Below, in pieces: positions 43,309 to 52,571 of a DNA stretch of 64,000 bases (positions are counted from its first letter, which is position 1; the number at the start of each line of letters is the position of its first letter). The notes under the pieces were generated by a model. It was not told where the DNA came from. It saw only the letters and a list, made by a program, of their open reading frames with translations, and did no database searches. The stretch is taken from positions 1 to 64,000 of the forward strand of contig NZ_FOHN01000010.1 of assembly GCF_900111595.1 (NCBI RefSeq). Direction: 5' to 3'. This DNA is from [Clostridium] polysaccharolyticum. Its GTDB lineage: Bacteria > Bacillota > Clostridia > Lachnospirales > Lachnospiraceae. Both the position numbers and the translations under genes were made by a program.

Positions 43309-44664
43309 ATGCGAACGAATCGTACTATGGACATGACCAGAGGAAATATCCTGCAGCATATCTTGATTTTCACAATTCCTTTGTTTATTGGTGTTATATT
43401 TCAACAGCTCTATAATATTATGGATATGGTAATAGCAGGATATCTTTTAGAGGATAAAGCATTAGCTGCCATTGGAGCAACAAGCACTCTTTATAGTCTG
43501 GTAATTGGATTTTCCAATGGCATGAACAACGGTTTTGGTATTATATGGGCTAGAAGATTTGGAGCTAAGGATGAAGACGGGCTTCGAGATGCCATTGGAG
43601 CAGCATTGATTTTAAATGGTTTCTTGATCTTTGGGATGACTTCTCTTTCTGTATTAGGATTAAAAGTGTTTTTACGTTTTATGTGTGTACCACAAAGCAT
43701 ATTTGAGCGCTCTTACGAATACATAATGGTAATTCTTTTGGGAATTGGCGTAACGCTTTTATATAACATGGAAGGTGGAATTTTGAGGGCAGTAGGAAAT
43801 AGCCGAGTTCCCTTATATTTTGTAATTGTAACATCTATATTAAATATATTCTTTAATCTGGTTCTTGTAATCTGTTTTCATATGGATGTAGCTGGATTAG
43901 CACTAGGAACTGTAATTGCCCAAGGCATTTCTGTATTGGGCTGTTTCTTTTATATAACAAAGAATTATCCAGAATTGAAATTATCCAAAAAGAATTTTGT
44001 GCTGAATAAGAACCTCTTAGGAGAATTATTTACAACAGGACTATCTATGGGACTTATGTCATCCATTTTTTCGATTGGTTCTGTAATTTTGCAAAGTGGA
44101 ATTAATAAATTGGGGCTGGTTTATGTAACTGCCCATACAGCTGCAAGAAGAATTATAGAAATATTTATGCAGCCATTTGCTGCTCTGGCTACAGCTGCAG
44201 CTACATTTGTAAGTCAGAACTTTGGAGCAGGAGAGGGCAAGCGTATTGTAGATGGCATCAAAACTACATGCAAGGTTTCTTTTTGCTGGGCAGTATTTTC
44301 CTTTGTTATACTTTATGTATTTGGAGAAGATATCGTATTCCTGCTAACACATACCAAGAATAAAGAAGTGATAGATAATGCAATTATGAATATTCATATT
44401 AATATTAACTTTTTCATTTTTCTTGGCATATTAGTTGTTCTTCGTTCTTCCCTGCAAGGTTTTGGAAGGAAAATAGTGCCGCTTATAGCAAGCAGTATTG
44501 AACTTGGCATGAAGATTTTTTCGAAATTCTTTATAGTGCCACGTTTTGGTTATGTTGGTGCAAGTTATACGGAACCGTCTACCTGGCTGGTCTGTATGGT
44601 ATTTTTGCTTCTTGTGGCTTTGGTACTTGGAAAACAGTTTAATACATTTCTTGAAACGAAATAG
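43309..44664 (+). CDS. MATE-family multidrug efflux protein
   Basis: 451 residues with twelve predicted helices and the two MatE halves (FTIPLFIGVIFQQLYNIMDM at the start, GLSMGLMSSIFSIGSVILQS at the start of half two). AAGGAGG precedes the ATG. It exports cationic drugs or metabolites in exchange for sodium or protons. Single gene, divergent from the NSS transporter, with its own terminator. Confidence 0.93.
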   Translation: MRTNRTMDMTRGNILQHILIFTIPLFIGVIFQQLYNIMDMVIAGYLLEDKALAAIGATSTLYSLVIGFSNGMNNGFGIIWARRFGAKDEDGLRDAIGAALILNGFLIFGMTSLSVLGLKVFLRFMCVPQSIFERSYEYIMVILLGIGVTLLYNMEGGILRAVGNSRVPLYFVIVTSILNIFFNLVLVICFHMDVAGLALGTVIAQGISVLGCFFYITKNYPELKLSKKNFVLNKNLLGELFTTGLSMGLMSSIFSIGSVILQSGINKLGLVYVTAHTAARRIIEIFMQPFAALATAAATFVSQNFGAGEGKRIVDGIKTTCKVSFCWAVFSFVILYVFGEDIVFLLTHTKNKEVIDNAIMNIHININFFIFLGILVVLRSSLQGFGRKIVPLIASSIELGMKIFSKFFIVPRFGYVGASYTEPSTWLVCMVFLLLVALVLGKQFNTFLETK

Positions 44665-44673
44665 AAAAGCAAG

Positions 44674-44716
44674 AAACACGTCTTAAATTTCAGAACGGAT
44701 TTAAAGTCGTGTTTTT
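44674..44716 (+). terminator. Terminator of the MATE gene
   Basis: AAACACG-TC-TTAAAT (44674-44688) pairs with ATTTAA-AG-TCGTGTTT (44699-44714), then T-run. Confidence 0.75.
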
Positions 44717-44872
44717 TCTTATGAAAAAACCAATAATATGGTAAAGAAGTATTTCTTAACTAATTACAGGGAAAAAATTAGTTGGTAGGAAACACCATTG
44801 CTATGTCGTTCTATAATTTATATAATGATCTAGTAACAGGCTAAAAATTGTAATACGAAAGGATTATTTGAA

Positions 44873-46990
44873 ATGAGAGACAAAATTTTTGGTGTTTTAC
44901 AGCGTGTAGGAAGATCCTTCATGTTGCCAATTGCTATTTTACCTGTCGCAGGTCTGTTTTTAGGAATCGGTGGTTCTTTTACAAATCAGACAATGATAGA
45001 AGCATATGGTTTAACAAAAATACTGGGAGAAGGAACTTTATTGTATAATTTCCTTTTAATCCTGAATGCATGTGGCAATATTGTCTTTGCTAACCTTCCT
45101 ATCCTATTTGCGATGGGTGTGGCAATTGGAATGGCAAAGAAAGAAAAAGAAGTTGCCGCATTATCAGCCGCAATTGCTTATTTTATCATGCATGCCGCTA
45201 TTTCTGTCATGATTGATATCCGAAATCTTGCTGATACTCTTCCAAGCGGTTCTATTGCAGATACCGTTGGCATATCATCTTTGCAAATGGGTGTATTTGG
45301 CGGTATTATTGTAGGATTAGGTGTTGCTGCGTTACACAACCGATTCTACAAAATTGCCCTTCCACAAGTGGTTTCTTTCTTCGGAGGTTCACGATTTATA
45401 CCTATAATCTCCTCAATTGTTTATTTATTTGTAGGAATTCTTATGTCCTTTATCTGGCCAGCCATCCAAAACGGCATTTATGCAGTTGGTGATCTGGTAT
45501 TACGTTCAGGATATGCAGGTACATGGGTTTATGGATTTATGGAACGAGCTTTAATTCCTTTTGGTCTGCATCATGTATTTTATTTGCCATTCTGGCAGAC
45601 AGCAGTAGGTGGAACAGCAGTAGTTGGTGGCCAGCTTATAGAAGGTGCACAAAACATTTTCTTTGCAGAATTAGCAGATGGAACAATACAGAGATTTAGC
45701 GTTTCTGCTACAAGATTTATGTCTGGAAAATTTCCGCTTATGATCTTTGGATTACCAGGAGCTGCACTTGCTATGTTTCAGGCAGCTAAACCAGAAAAAC
45801 GTAAAATTGTGGGAGGTTTAGTACTTTCCGCTGCATTAACTTCTGCACTTACAGGTATTACTGAGCCAATTGAATTTACATTCCTATTTGTAGCTCCATT
45901 GTTGTATATTATTCATTGTGTATTTGCTGGTCTGGCATATATGTTCATGCACATTTTTAATGTAGGAGTGGGCATGACCTTTTCAGGTGGATTAATCGAT
46001 TTAACTTTATTCGGCATTCTGCAAGGAAATGCAAAGACAAACTGGATTTGGGTTGTTATTGTAGGTATTGTTTATTTCTTTGTATATTATGGCTTGTTCT
46101 ATTTCTTAATTACCAAACTTAATTATAAAACTCCAGGACGTGAGGATGATAATCAAGAGGTCAAACTGTATACAAGAGCAGATGTAAATAGCAGCAAAGA
46201 AGAAAAGAAAAAGGGCACCAATATAAATCAGGATGTGATAACTTCTGCCATGATTGTAAAAGGTCTTGGGGGTGCTGAAAATATTTCAGATGTAGACTGT
46301 TGTGCTACAAGACTTCGCTGTACTGTAATTGACGATAAGAAAGTTGATCAGGAACTATTAAAACAGTCTGGTGCAGCTGGTGTTATATGCAAGGGAAAAG
46401 GAGTACAAGTTATATACGGACCTAAGGTATCCGTTATTAAGTCCAATTTAGAGGATTACTTAGACAATCCAGTACAAGTAGATATAGAATCCGATGCTGC
46501 TAACAATAACGAAACCTCAGATACAGCTAATAGTTCAGAAACAATTGTTTTAGGCTGTCCAATCAAAGGAAATGTTAAAAGTGTAACGGAAGCACCAGAT
46601 GCCGCATTTTCAGAAAAAATGATGGGGGATGGAATTGTTATTTTTCCAACGGATTCCGTGGTATATGCACCAATGGATTGTGAAATTTCTTTTGTATTTC
46701 CATCTAAGCATGCGATTGGCTTAGTTACAGAAACAGGTCTAGAAGCATTAATTCACGTAGGCCTTGACACAGTGAAGCTAGAAGGCCAAGGCTTTCATGT
46801 ATTTGTGAAAGATGGGGATAAAGTAAAACGTGGTGATAAGCTTATGGAATTTGATTTAGAATATATTCGTGAGCATGCTGCAGATACTGCAACACCATTT
46901 ATAATTACTAATTTAGCAGATAATCAATCGCTCTCTATTTTGAAAATAGGAGAGGTAGACGTAGATACTGATATTATAGAAGTTAAATAA
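44873..46990 (+). CDS. ptsG: PTS glucose/N-acetylglucosamine-type EIICBA
   Basis: 705 residues in the order IIC-IIB-IIA. IIC (about 1-420) starts VLQRVGRSFMLPIAILPVAG and carries GITEPIEFTFLFVAPLL. IIB (about 460-530) has the phospho-Cys in DVDCCATRLRCTV, where a second Cys lies next to it. IIA (about 555-700) has KHAIGL and the phospho-His in ALIHVGLDTVKLEGQGF. It imports and phosphorylates glucose or GlcNAc; the family does not separate the two by eye. An AACTAATT/AATTAGTT hairpin lies about 90 bp upstream. I saw no LicT-type antiterminator gene or cre box. Confidence 0.92.
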   Translation: MRDKIFGVLQRVGRSFMLPIAILPVAGLFLGIGGSFTNQTMIEAYGLTKILGEGTLLYNFLLILNACGNIVFANLPILFAMGVAIGMAKKEKEVAALSAAIAYFIMHAAISVMIDIRNLADTLPSGSIADTVGISSLQMGVFGGIIVGLGVAALHNRFYKIALPQVVSFFGGSRFIPIISSIVYLFVGILMSFIWPAIQNGIYAVGDLVLRSGYAGTWVYGFMERALIPFGLHHVFYLPFWQTAVGGTAVVGGQLIEGAQNIFFAELADGTIQRFSVSATRFMSGKFPLMIFGLPGAALAMFQAAKPEKRKIVGGLVLSAALTSALTGITEPIEFTFLFVAPLLYIIHCVFAGLAYMFMHIFNVGVGMTFSGGLIDLTLFGILQGNAKTNWIWVVIVGIVYFFVYYGLFYFLITKLNYKTPGREDDNQEVKLYTRADVNSSKEEKKKGTNINQDVITSAMIVKGLGGAENISDVDCCATRLRCTVIDDKKVDQELLKQSGAAGVICKGKGVQVIYGPKVSVIKSNLEDYLDNPVQVDIESDAANNNETSDTANSSETIVLGCPIKGNVKSVTEAPDAAFSEKMMGDGIVIFPTDSVVYAPMDCEISFVFPSKHAIGLVTETGLEALIHVGLDTVKLEGQGFHVFVKDGDKVKRGDKLMEFDLEYIREHAADTATPFIITNLADNQSLSILKIGEVDVDTDIIEVK

Positions 46991-47285
46991 TAGTGTTTAC
47001 TTATTAAAAAAGCTTGTTGCTATTGTCCCTTGGAGTTATGGTCTGACTTCCAAGGGGCAAAATAGACACCGTTTTTTGCAGTTATATATTTTATCTTGTT
47101 TGCTGCGCATTCTAATATTTCTATTGCATCATCTTTGCAGAAAGTATCTTATATTCTAGCTCCAGTTCTATAGTTCTTTTTTCAAAAATCACACAAATAG
47201 GTACAAACATTCGTGTAACTTTCTTTTTTGCAAGTTAATATTTGAAAACTAACTGGAAATACTCAAAATGTGAAAAATTTACTTG
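46991..47285 (+). other. Intergenic region with terminator after ptsG
   Basis: TTGTCCCTTGGAGT (47023-47036) and ACTTCCAAGGGGCAA (47046-47060) form a strong hairpin, with a T-run only about 11 bp later. The remaining AT-rich DNA holds no gene that I can see. Confidence 0.55.
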
Positions 47286-47328
47286 CTAGCACTCAACTAT
47301 TGACACTGCTAACAAATCATGCTATATT
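47286..47328 (+). promoter_or_regulatory. Promoter of mecA overlapped by a CIRCE-like HrcA operator
   Basis: TTGACA (47300-47305), 17-bp spacer, TATATT (47323-47328). Over it lies CTAGCACTC (47286-47294), a 9-nt spacer and CACTGCTAA (47304-47312). The CIRCE consensus is TTAGCACTC-N9-GAGTGCTAA, so 15 of 18 positions match with the exact spacing. HrcA binding there would block the -35. A leader of about 100 nt follows, with a CCTGTA/TACAGG hairpin (about 47378-47402) of no recognised type. Confidence 0.55.
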
Positions 47329-47436
47329 GCTATATAATATTAAGTAGAAAATACTTCCCTTAGGGTTACGATAGAGCCTGTATTTCTTACACGGGTACAG
47401 GAAAAGAAAAATGTGTGGAGAATCGAGGTAATTATT

Positions 47437-48180
47437 ATGATCTTTAGAAGAGTAAATGAACACATGTTACGATGCATGATAAAAGAAGAAGAAATCATCG
47501 AAATGGGATTTGATCTAGAAGATATTTGCAGAAACCAGGAGCGTGCAACTGAATTTATGAAACTGGTTTTAGAAAAAGGAAACGAAGAAGGATTTGAAAT
47601 GTCTGAAAATATTACTGCTGTTCAAGCAGCTTTTTTACCAGATCACCAGATCGTTCTAAGTTTTACCGAACATCATGTAGAGGAAATGGTTGACAGAACC
47701 ATACAAAGCCTTTTAAAAGCATTTGGATTAGGTGTGCTTAATGGAATGAATCAGGATAAAAATAGTTCAGAATCAGGTAGTGCAGAGGAAGATTTACTGA
47801 AAGAGTGTATAGAGGAAGCGGCGGCTTCTAATGAAGTTTCTGGAGCTGAAACTATTGAAGCAGCCAGCGAGGAAGAGGAAAAAGCGGAACATCCTGTAAT
47901 CCCTCTGGCGTACATTGTAGAATTTCCTGATCTGGACACAGTGGAGCAGTTCTGTAAAGCATGCCCATCCGTTCCTGGAACTTTATATAAACAAAAAGAG
48001 CGTTATTTTCTGGTTGCACAATTAACAGATGCAGAAGATTCTGTTAAGAAGACATTTTTTATGTTAGCAGGTGAATTTGCACAAGGATTGAAAAAAGAAT
48101 CGCTTCAATCTGGATTTTTAGCAGAACACGGAGATGTTCTTATTAAAGAAAATCCGATGGAAGTATTGAAGCTTTTATAA
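47437..48180 (+). CDS. mecA: MecA-family adaptor protein
   Basis: 247 residues; the ATG at 47437 has GAGG 8 nt upstream. The N-terminal domain has the MecA pattern (FRRVNEHMLRCMIKEEEI and GFDLEDICRNQERATEFM). An acidic Ser/Glu linker (about 108-155) leads to the C-terminal ClpC-binding domain (YIVEFPDLDTVEQFCKA, ALxxxLY-type region, FLAEHGDVLIKENPMEVL). MecA delivers substrates to the ClpCP protease. Its stress role agrees with the CIRCE-like site over its promoter. Single gene with a terminator at 48271. Confidence 0.85.
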   Translation: MIFRRVNEHMLRCMIKEEEIIEMGFDLEDICRNQERATEFMKLVLEKGNEEGFEMSENITAVQAAFLPDHQIVLSFTEHHVEEMVDRTIQSLLKAFGLGVLNGMNQDKNSSESGSAEEDLLKECIEEAAASNEVSGAETIEAASEEEEKAEHPVIPLAYIVEFPDLDTVEQFCKACPSVPGTLYKQKERYFLVAQLTDAEDSVKKTFFMLAGEFAQGLKKESLQSGFLAEHGDVLIKENPMEVLKLL

Positions 48181-48270
48181 ACAGTCCCTAATTTATAAGT
48201 CCAAAAGAGCTATGGGAAAAATCCCAATGTTATTAAGTTAGCATTGGCACAAGGCTCGCTCTTCAAAGAA

Positions 48271-48301
48271 GGCTGAAGATTCTGGTTCTTCAGCCTCTTT
48301 T
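48271..48301 (+). terminator. Terminator of mecA
   Basis: GGCTGAAGA (48271-48279) pairs with TCTTCAGCC (48287-48295), followed by TCTTTT. Confidence 0.8.
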
Positions 48302-48388
48302 CATGTTTTCATTTAACACAAATATATAGGATGCACAATTTTGCACAATAGTATATTGATTAATTATACAAAAATTATTAAAATAAAA

Positions 48389-48480
48389 TGGAAAGGAGGT
48401 TTTTTCAACCTATTTATTAAAAGAATTATACAAAAAATAGGTAGAAAATAGTTAAATTTTAAGAATATTTTAAAGGGGAT
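48389..48480 (+). promoter_or_regulatory. Leader of the GH30 gene with unused AGGAGG
   Basis: GGAAAGGAGG lies near 48390-48399 with no start codon after it, about 90 nt before the real start, which has its own AAGGGGATG. A hairpin ACCTATTT/AAATAGGT follows. A ribosome-binding sequence near the 5' end of a leader can stabilise mRNA (the stab-SD of Bacillus); that role here is inference. Confidence 0.35.
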
Positions 48481-48486
48481 GAATGT

Positions 48487-50658
48487 ATGTTCAACAAAAC
48501 AGTTAAAAAGATATGTGTACTGGCTACATCTATTACTCTTGCCGTAGCATCAATTGTACCATTTTCCATTAAAAATAGTACAATTGTCCAAGCCGCAAGT
48601 GATGTAACCGTAAATTTAGCGTCTGAGAAACAGACCATGCAAGGTATTGGTGGTATCAACCATCCAGTATGGACAAGCGATTTAAGTTCTGCTCAAAGAG
48701 AAACTGCATTTGGTAACGGTGCTAATCAATTAGGATTCTCTATTTTAAGGATCCACGTTGATGAGAACAAAAACAACTGGTCCAAAGAATTAGCAACTGC
48801 AAAAGCAGCCGTTGCAAAAGGAGCTTTAGTTTTTGCTTCACCTTGGAACCCTCCAGCAAGCATGTGCGAGAAATTTACTCGTAACGGAAAACCCAATCAG
48901 CAAAGATTAAAATACTCAAGCTATGGAGCTTATGCTGATTATTTAAATGAATTCGTTACCTATATGAAAAACAATGGTGTAAATCTATATGCCATTTCCG
49001 TTCAGAATGAGCCAGATTATGCGGATACCTGGACCTGGTGGACTCCACAGGAAATGCTTAATTTCATGAAGAATTATGCTGGCAAAATTAACTGTAAAGT
49101 TATGGCACCAGAATCATTCCAGTACTTAAAAAATATGTCTGATCCGATTTTGAATGATGCAGCTGCACTTGCGAATATGGATATTTTAGGTACTCATTTT
49201 TATGGTACACAGCCAAGCCAGATGTCTTATCCTTTATTTAAACAAAAAGGACAAGGAAAGGAACTCTGGATGACTGAAGTATATGTTCCAGACAGTTCAA
49301 GTTCTGCAAATGCTTGGCCAAATGCTTTAAAAGTTGCCGTTAATATGAACGATGCTTTTGCAAGAGGTGATATGCAGGCTTATGTATGGTGGTACATTAG
49401 AAGAAGTTATGGTCCAATGTTAGAAGATGGTTCTATTAGCAAACGTGGTTACTGTATGGCTCAGTATTCTAAATTTATCCGCCGTGGCTACAAACGTGTT
49501 GATGCTACTTTAAATCCAGAATCTAACGTATATGTTTCTGCATATAAAGGAGACGGCAAAGCAGTTATTGTTGCAACAAATGATACCGATCAGCAGTACA
49601 CAAAATTGTTTAATGTAACAAACGGTTCAATCAAAAAAGTAGATCGTTACAGAACATCTGGAAACGAAAGTCTTGCAAAAACAGAGAATCTTGCATTAAC
49701 AGGAAATGGTTTCTATGCCTCCCTTCCTGCACGTAGTGTTTCTACTTTCGTATGTGATTTAGGAACAGGCTCTGTAACAACTTCTGCGGCACCATCTGCA
49801 AAACCAAGCGTAGCGCCATCTGCTGTTCCAGCTGGTAAATTACAGGATGGATGGTATTACATCAAAAACGTAAATGCACAGAAATATTTACAAGTAGCAG
49901 GCAACAATGCTTCTGCTACAGCAAACGTAGAAATCAGCACAGGTACAGGTTCTGCTAGCCAGAAATGGTACTTAAAGAATACAAATGACGGATATTTTAC
50001 ATTACAAAGTGGTTTAGGTGACTTTATGATTGATGTTGCCAATGGTGCTGATGAAGATGGTGCAAATCTTCAGATTTATAATGCATACAGTGGTACAGCA
50101 CAGCAGTTTATCTTACAGTCCACTTCAGCTGCAAATGTTTACACAATTGGAACAAAAGCAAGTAATGGAACAAAAGTAGTAGATGTTTATAATCATGGTA
50201 AGACAGATGGAACAAATGTATGCCAGTGGAGTTTATTAGGAAATCCAAATCAGCAGTTTATTTTTGAACCTGTAGCATCTGCTCCAAGTGCACAGCCAAG
50301 TAAAGCACCAAGTGCCGCACCAAGTGTAGCACCAAGCAGTGCTTCTTCCGCTTCTGGATTGCCAAGTGGAATCAGTTGCGAATATTCTGTAGTAAGCAAC
50401 TGGGGCAATGGTTTCCAGGGGCAGATTGTATTAACGAACAAATCCAGCCAGTCTTACAATGGATGGACATTAACATTTAATACAAGCAATAAAGTAGGAA
50501 GCCTTTGGGGAGCAGATTTTGGTGGACAGACAGGTTCTAAAGTTGTTGTTAAAAGCCCATCCTGGGATGCAGCTTTAGCTTCTGGCAAGAGTGTAACTAT
50601 TAATTTTGTTGCCGATGGCAATGCTTCCAGTGCACCAAGTGGTTATACATTTGGATAA
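48487..50658 (+). CDS. Secreted GH30_8 glucuronoxylanase with ricin-type and CBM2 modules
   Basis: 723 residues. A signal peptide (1-37) is followed by GH30 (about 40-430) with GIGGINHPVW, acid/base Glu175 in SVQNEPDY and nucleophile Glu264 in WMTEVYV. VWWYIRRSYGPM is the Tyr/Arg patch by which subfamily 8 grips methylglucuronic acid branches. A PS-rich linker leads to a ricin-type trefoil (about 453-595, YYIKNVNAQKYLQV and CQWSLLGNPNQQ). A second PS linker leads to a C-terminal CBM2-like domain (about 628-723, SLWGADFGGQTGSKV). It cuts glucuronoxylan outside the cell. Its last three parts closely match those of the GH43 enzyme at 53719. Confidence 0.95.
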   Translation: MFNKTVKKICVLATSITLAVASIVPFSIKNSTIVQAASDVTVNLASEKQTMQGIGGINHPVWTSDLSSAQRETAFGNGANQLGFSILRIHVDENKNNWSKELATAKAAVAKGALVFASPWNPPASMCEKFTRNGKPNQQRLKYSSYGAYADYLNEFVTYMKNNGVNLYAISVQNEPDYADTWTWWTPQEMLNFMKNYAGKINCKVMAPESFQYLKNMSDPILNDAAALANMDILGTHFYGTQPSQMSYPLFKQKGQGKELWMTEVYVPDSSSSANAWPNALKVAVNMNDAFARGDMQAYVWWYIRRSYGPMLEDGSISKRGYCMAQYSKFIRRGYKRVDATLNPESNVYVSAYKGDGKAVIVATNDTDQQYTKLFNVTNGSIKKVDRYRTSGNESLAKTENLALTGNGFYASLPARSVSTFVCDLGTGSVTTSAAPSAKPSVAPSAVPAGKLQDGWYYIKNVNAQKYLQVAGNNASATANVEISTGTGSASQKWYLKNTNDGYFTLQSGLGDFMIDVANGADEDGANLQIYNAYSGTAQQFILQSTSAANVYTIGTKASNGTKVVDVYNHGKTDGTNVCQWSLLGNPNQQFIFEPVASAPSAQPSKAPSAAPSVAPSSASSASGLPSGISCEYSVVSNWGNGFQGQIVLTNKSSQSYNGWTLTFNTSNKVGSLWGADFGGQTGSKVVVKSPSWDAALASGKSVTINFVADGNASSAPSGYTFG

Positions 50659-50710
50659 GGAAAATTTAACTTGTAAAATCTACATTTTCTGTGTATAATA
50701 TCCTTATATG

Positions 50711-50955
50711 AGCGACGACGAAAACTACGATTCTATCATTCTTTCCAGAGAGCTGGTGTTTGGTGTGAACCAGTAAGAGTCAGAATCTTTCCACTTTCTG
50801 AGCAATGCAGCAAAAGCTGCAGGGGTCGTGTCCCTTATCATACGTCGAGTGGCCGGTAACGGCAATTTGGGTGGCAACGCGGAAGATGATACAGCCTTTC
50901 GTCCCATTAATGGATTCCTATTGGATTCATTACGTCTGGGATGAGAGGCTTTTTA
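50711..50955 (+). ncRNA. T-box riboswitch before serS (serine-specific)
   Basis: Stem I carries the AGAGAGCTGG and GGTGTGAACCAG distal elements. The T-box core GGGTGGCAACGCGG lies at 50869-50882. The terminator pairs AGCCTTTCGTCCCA (50893-50906) with TGGGATGAGAGGCT (50937-50950), followed by TTTTATTTT. A UCC at 50790-50792 lies where the specifier loop is expected and is a serine codon, which agrees with the serS gene downstream. Uncharged tRNA-Ser should favour the antiterminator and switch serS on. Confidence 0.92.
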
Positions 50956-51045
50956 TTTTATGGTCCTATATGGGACTGGTAAAATAGAAAGCCCTATACA
51001 ACCAGACAAAAGCTGTTCTTATAAAAAATACAGGAGGCAGTTCAA

Positions 51046-52326
51046 ATGCTCGATATTAAATTTTTAAGAGAAAATCCAGATGTAGTAAAAGAAAATATTA
51101 AGAAGAAATTCCAGGATCACAAACTTCCAATGGTGGACGAAGTAATTGAATTAGATGCACAGGCAAGAAAAACACAGCAGGAAGCCGATGATTTAAGAGC
51201 AAACCGGAAAAAATTATCTAAACAGATTGGTGCTTTAATGGGCCAGGGGAAAAAAGAAGAGGCAGAAGAAGTAAAAGCACAGGTAAATGCAAGTGCACAG
51301 CGTCTTGCTGAATTAGAGAACCTTGAAAAAGAATTAAGTGAAAAAGTTACAAAAATCATGATGGTAATTCCGAATATCATCGATCCATCTGTACCAGTTG
51401 GTAAAGATGACAGCTGTAACGTAGAAATCCAGAAATATGGTGAACCAGTGGTTCCTGATTTTGAAGTTCCTTATCACACTGAGATCATGAGCAGATTTAA
51501 CGGCATTGATATTGACAGTGCTTTAAAAGTAGCTGGAAATGGTTTTTATTATTTAATGGGTGATATTGCCAGACTTCATTCTGCTGTTATCACATATGCC
51601 CGTGATTTTATGATCAATCGTGGATTCACTTACTGTATCCCGCCTTATATGATTCGCAGCCATGTAGTTTCTGGTGTTATGAGTTTTGACGAAATGGATT
51701 CCATGATGTACAAAATTGAAGGGGAGGATTTGTATCTGATTGGTACATCCGAACATTCCATGATTGGCAAATTCATTGATACAATTAACGACGAAGAACA
51801 GCTTCCATATACATTAACAAGCTATTCGCCATGTTTCCGTAAAGAAAAAGGGGCTCATGGTATTGAAGAGCGTGGGGTATACCGTATTCACCAGTTCGAA
51901 AAACAGGAAATGATCGTTGTATGCAAACCAGAAGAATCTATGGAATGGTATGATAGGTTATGGAAGAATACGGTAGATCTGTTCCGAAGCTTAGATATTC
52001 CAGTTCGTACATTAGAATGCTGTTCTGGCGATTTAGCAGACTTAAAAGTAAAATCCTGTGATGTTGAAGCATGGTCTCCAAGACAGAAGAAATATTTTGA
52101 AGTTGGCAGCTGTTCAACTTTAGGTGATGCTCAGGCAAGAAGATTAAAGATTCGTGTAAGAGGGAAAGATGGTAATAAATACTTTGCGCACACATTGAAT
52201 AATACTGTTGTAGCACCACCTAGAATGTTAATCGCTTTCTTGGAAAATAACTTACAGGCAGATGGTTCTGTTAAGATTCCAGAAGCATTACGTCCTTACA
52301 TGGGTGGGCAGGATAAGTTAAAATAA
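51046..52326 (+). CDS. serS: Seryl-tRNA synthetase
   Basis: 426 residues, normal for bacterial SerRS. The N-terminal coiled-coil arm (about 25-105, with LDAQARKTQQEADDLRANRK) binds the long variable arm of tRNA-Ser. The class II core shows motif 2 in SPCFRKEKGAHGIEERGVYR and motif 3 in NNTVVAPPRMLIAFLENN. AGGAGG precedes the ATG. It is controlled by the T-box just upstream and is a lone housekeeping gene between xylan-degradation genes. Confidence 0.98.
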   Translation: MLDIKFLRENPDVVKENIKKKFQDHKLPMVDEVIELDAQARKTQQEADDLRANRKKLSKQIGALMGQGKKEEAEEVKAQVNASAQRLAELENLEKELSEKVTKIMMVIPNIIDPSVPVGKDDSCNVEIQKYGEPVVPDFEVPYHTEIMSRFNGIDIDSALKVAGNGFYYLMGDIARLHSAVITYARDFMINRGFTYCIPPYMIRSHVVSGVMSFDEMDSMMYKIEGEDLYLIGTSEHSMIGKFIDTINDEEQLPYTLTSYSPCFRKEKGAHGIEERGVYRIHQFEKQEMIVVCKPEESMEWYDRLWKNTVDLFRSLDIPVRTLECCSGDLADLKVKSCDVEAWSPRQKKYFEVGSCSTLGDAQARRLKIRVRGKDGNKYFAHTLNNTVVAPPRMLIAFLENNLQADGSVKIPEALRPYMGGQDKLK

Positions 52327-52345
52327 TAGAAATTAATATAATTAG

Positions 52346-52390
52346 CTCCATAACCGGTTTTTATAAAACTAGGTTATGGAGTTTTTTTTT
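52346..52390 (+). terminator. Terminator of serS
   Basis: CTCCATAACC (52346-52355) pairs with GGTTATGGAG (52372-52381), followed by nine T. Confidence 0.9.
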
Positions 52391-52403
52391 CTTAACTCAA
52401 TAC

Positions 52404-52432
52404 TTGCATATATGCAAATAGTGTGGTATATT
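52404..52432 (+). promoter_or_regulatory. Promoter of the Rpn gene with a palindrome over the -35
   Basis: TTGCAT (52404-52409), 17-bp spacer, TATATT (52427-52432). The -35 is part of the perfect 14-bp palindrome TTGCATATATGCAA (52404-52417), a possible operator. TTGCATATATG recurs at about 53659 before the GH43 gene. Confidence 0.5.
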
Positions 52433-52571
52433 ATGGTAAAAGCAAGTTTTCATTTATCTAAGAAGTAAAACAGTTCTTTATTCAATTCTATGAATCAATT
52501 CTGAAAATCTTAGCTTTTTCAATATTTTAAGCAGGGTTTTCAGAGGAGGAACCTGCTGGTCTGGAGGTTTA

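Noticed and set aside
43141-43404. N-terminal extension of the NSS transporter frame
   Set aside because: The extension is not family-like and would overlap the divergent MATE gene start; a good ribosome site and the family N-terminus favour 43140.
47340-47405. Guanidine-type or other riboswitch in the mecA leader
   Set aside because: A short CCTGTA/TACAGG hairpin and an AGGGTTACGA string are present, but the full consensus of no known class can be traced, so only a hairpin is noted.
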